From Deinococcales bacterium (GTDB lineage: Bacteria; Deinococcota; Deinococci; Deinococcales; JAAFIG01), in NCBI GenBank assembly GCA_025359505.1, contig JANYHH010000098.1:1-47851 (forward strand): a stretch of DNA of 47,851 nucleotides. Reading direction: 5' to 3'. Every line of letters starts with the position of its first letter. Within the stretch, counting starts at the first letter, position 1. Positions 47,715-47,851 of the stretch are shown one piece after another. The notes under the pieces were generated by a model. That model saw nothing but the letters and a program-made list of their open reading frames with translations. It made no database searches and was not told where the DNA came from. The translations under genes and the position numbers were made by a program.

Positions 47715-47851
47715 ACTACTGGACACTTCTCAAGTTTGCACGTTCCCCACGCAATCTGAGACAATAGCGGCTACTCCGTCCGACCAAGGAGAAAGTAGCC
47801 ACATGAATCATAAACCCGTGCGAGACGCCCTGCAAGCCCACTTCGACCTTG
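47715..47851 (+). mobile_element. Left end of an insertion sequence (partial)
   Basis: The methyltransferase frame breaks at about 47715, and CTGGACACTTCTCAAG appears to be the terminal sequence. A transposase-like frame starts 88 bases further. This stretch has no CTCGAG in 137 bp. The exact edge and family cannot be set, because the other end and target duplication are outside the window. Confidence 0.5.
47803..47851 (+). CDS. Probable transposase, N-terminal fragment (runs off the window)
   Basis: ATG 47803 preceded by AAGGAG 12 bases upstream. The 16 visible residues MNHKPVRDALQAHFDL resemble the opening of IS4-group transposases from Deinococcus, but this is too little for a firm family. 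Position behind an IS-like end and inside a broken gene supports the transposase reading. Confidence 0.45.
   Translation, partial: MNHKPVRDALQAHFDL

Noticed and set aside
1..47851. CRISPR array
   Set aside because: The only regular repeats are 15-bp tandem units and scattered palindromes; none has 25-40-bp repeats with unique spacers.

Overview
The window looks like a chromosome segment of a mesophilic-type Deinococcota bacterium (Deinococcus-Thermus phylum, most likely Deinococcales). Three things point there. The SSB gene sits in an rpsF-ssb-rpsR-rplI operon and encodes a protein with two OB folds in one chain. Many genes have a TANNNT -10 hexamer only 5-8 nt before an ATG or GTG, the arrangement of the leaderless mRNAs known from Deinococcus. 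Several families are typical of the group (DUF3352, PsiE-like, DinB-like, SUKH). The whole window is saturated with the palindrome CTCGAG: 36 copies by eye in the first 4.74 kb, about 20 times the chance expectation, in genes and spacers alike.

Layout. 0-4.6 kb: a SUKH protein; an FMN riboswitch driving a RibY-type riboflavin-binding protein; a LysM/NlpC-P60 cell-wall hydrolase; a phosphodiester glycosidase; tRNA-Val; and a small excalibur protein. 4.6-14.8 kb: a sugar/nucleoside-type ABC ATPase preceded by 15-bp tandem repeats; a HAD phosphatase with two in-frame TGA codons; two MFS transporters; a ClC channel; an m5U RNA methyltransferase; a Ser/Thr kinase; and an alpha/beta hydrolase. 14.8-26.6 kb: envelope proteins (DUF3352; a large gluzincin/beta-propeller/barrel protein), diacylglycerol kinase, a P1 peptidase, a roadblock-like protein coupled to a membrane protein, an MBL hydrolase coupled to homocysteine methyltransferase, a TerC remnant, a second SUKH protein and a DinB-like protein.

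26.6-38.2 kb is the housekeeping core: rplI, rpsR, ssb, rpsF; PsiE-like; nitroreductase; a divergent xylan-deacetylase/xylulokinase pair; rpmI-rplT; proC; a secreted protein; an HDAC-family deacetylase with a small membrane protein; and gltX. 38.3-43.2 kb: two paralogous membrane-anchored Leu-binding-type receptors, one coupled to a leucine-rich-variant repeat protein, then a histidinol-phosphatase-like enzyme.

43.2-47.85 kb is a defence-type block on the minus strand: a PLD-nuclease/SNF2-helicase fusion, a PIN toxin with its HTH antitoxin, and the C-terminal stub of an N6-adenine methyltransferase/type II RM protein cut by an insertion sequence that runs off the window. CTCGAG density here is about half that of the left end, which fits acquired DNA. 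No CRISPR array, rRNA or replication origin was seen.

Most promising for follow-up: the CTCGAG genome-wide motif, the FMN-riboswitch/RibY unit, the anchored-receptor/LRV cluster, the IS-interrupted defence block with its embedded toxin-antitoxin pair, and two small membrane-protein genes below usual annotation length limits.
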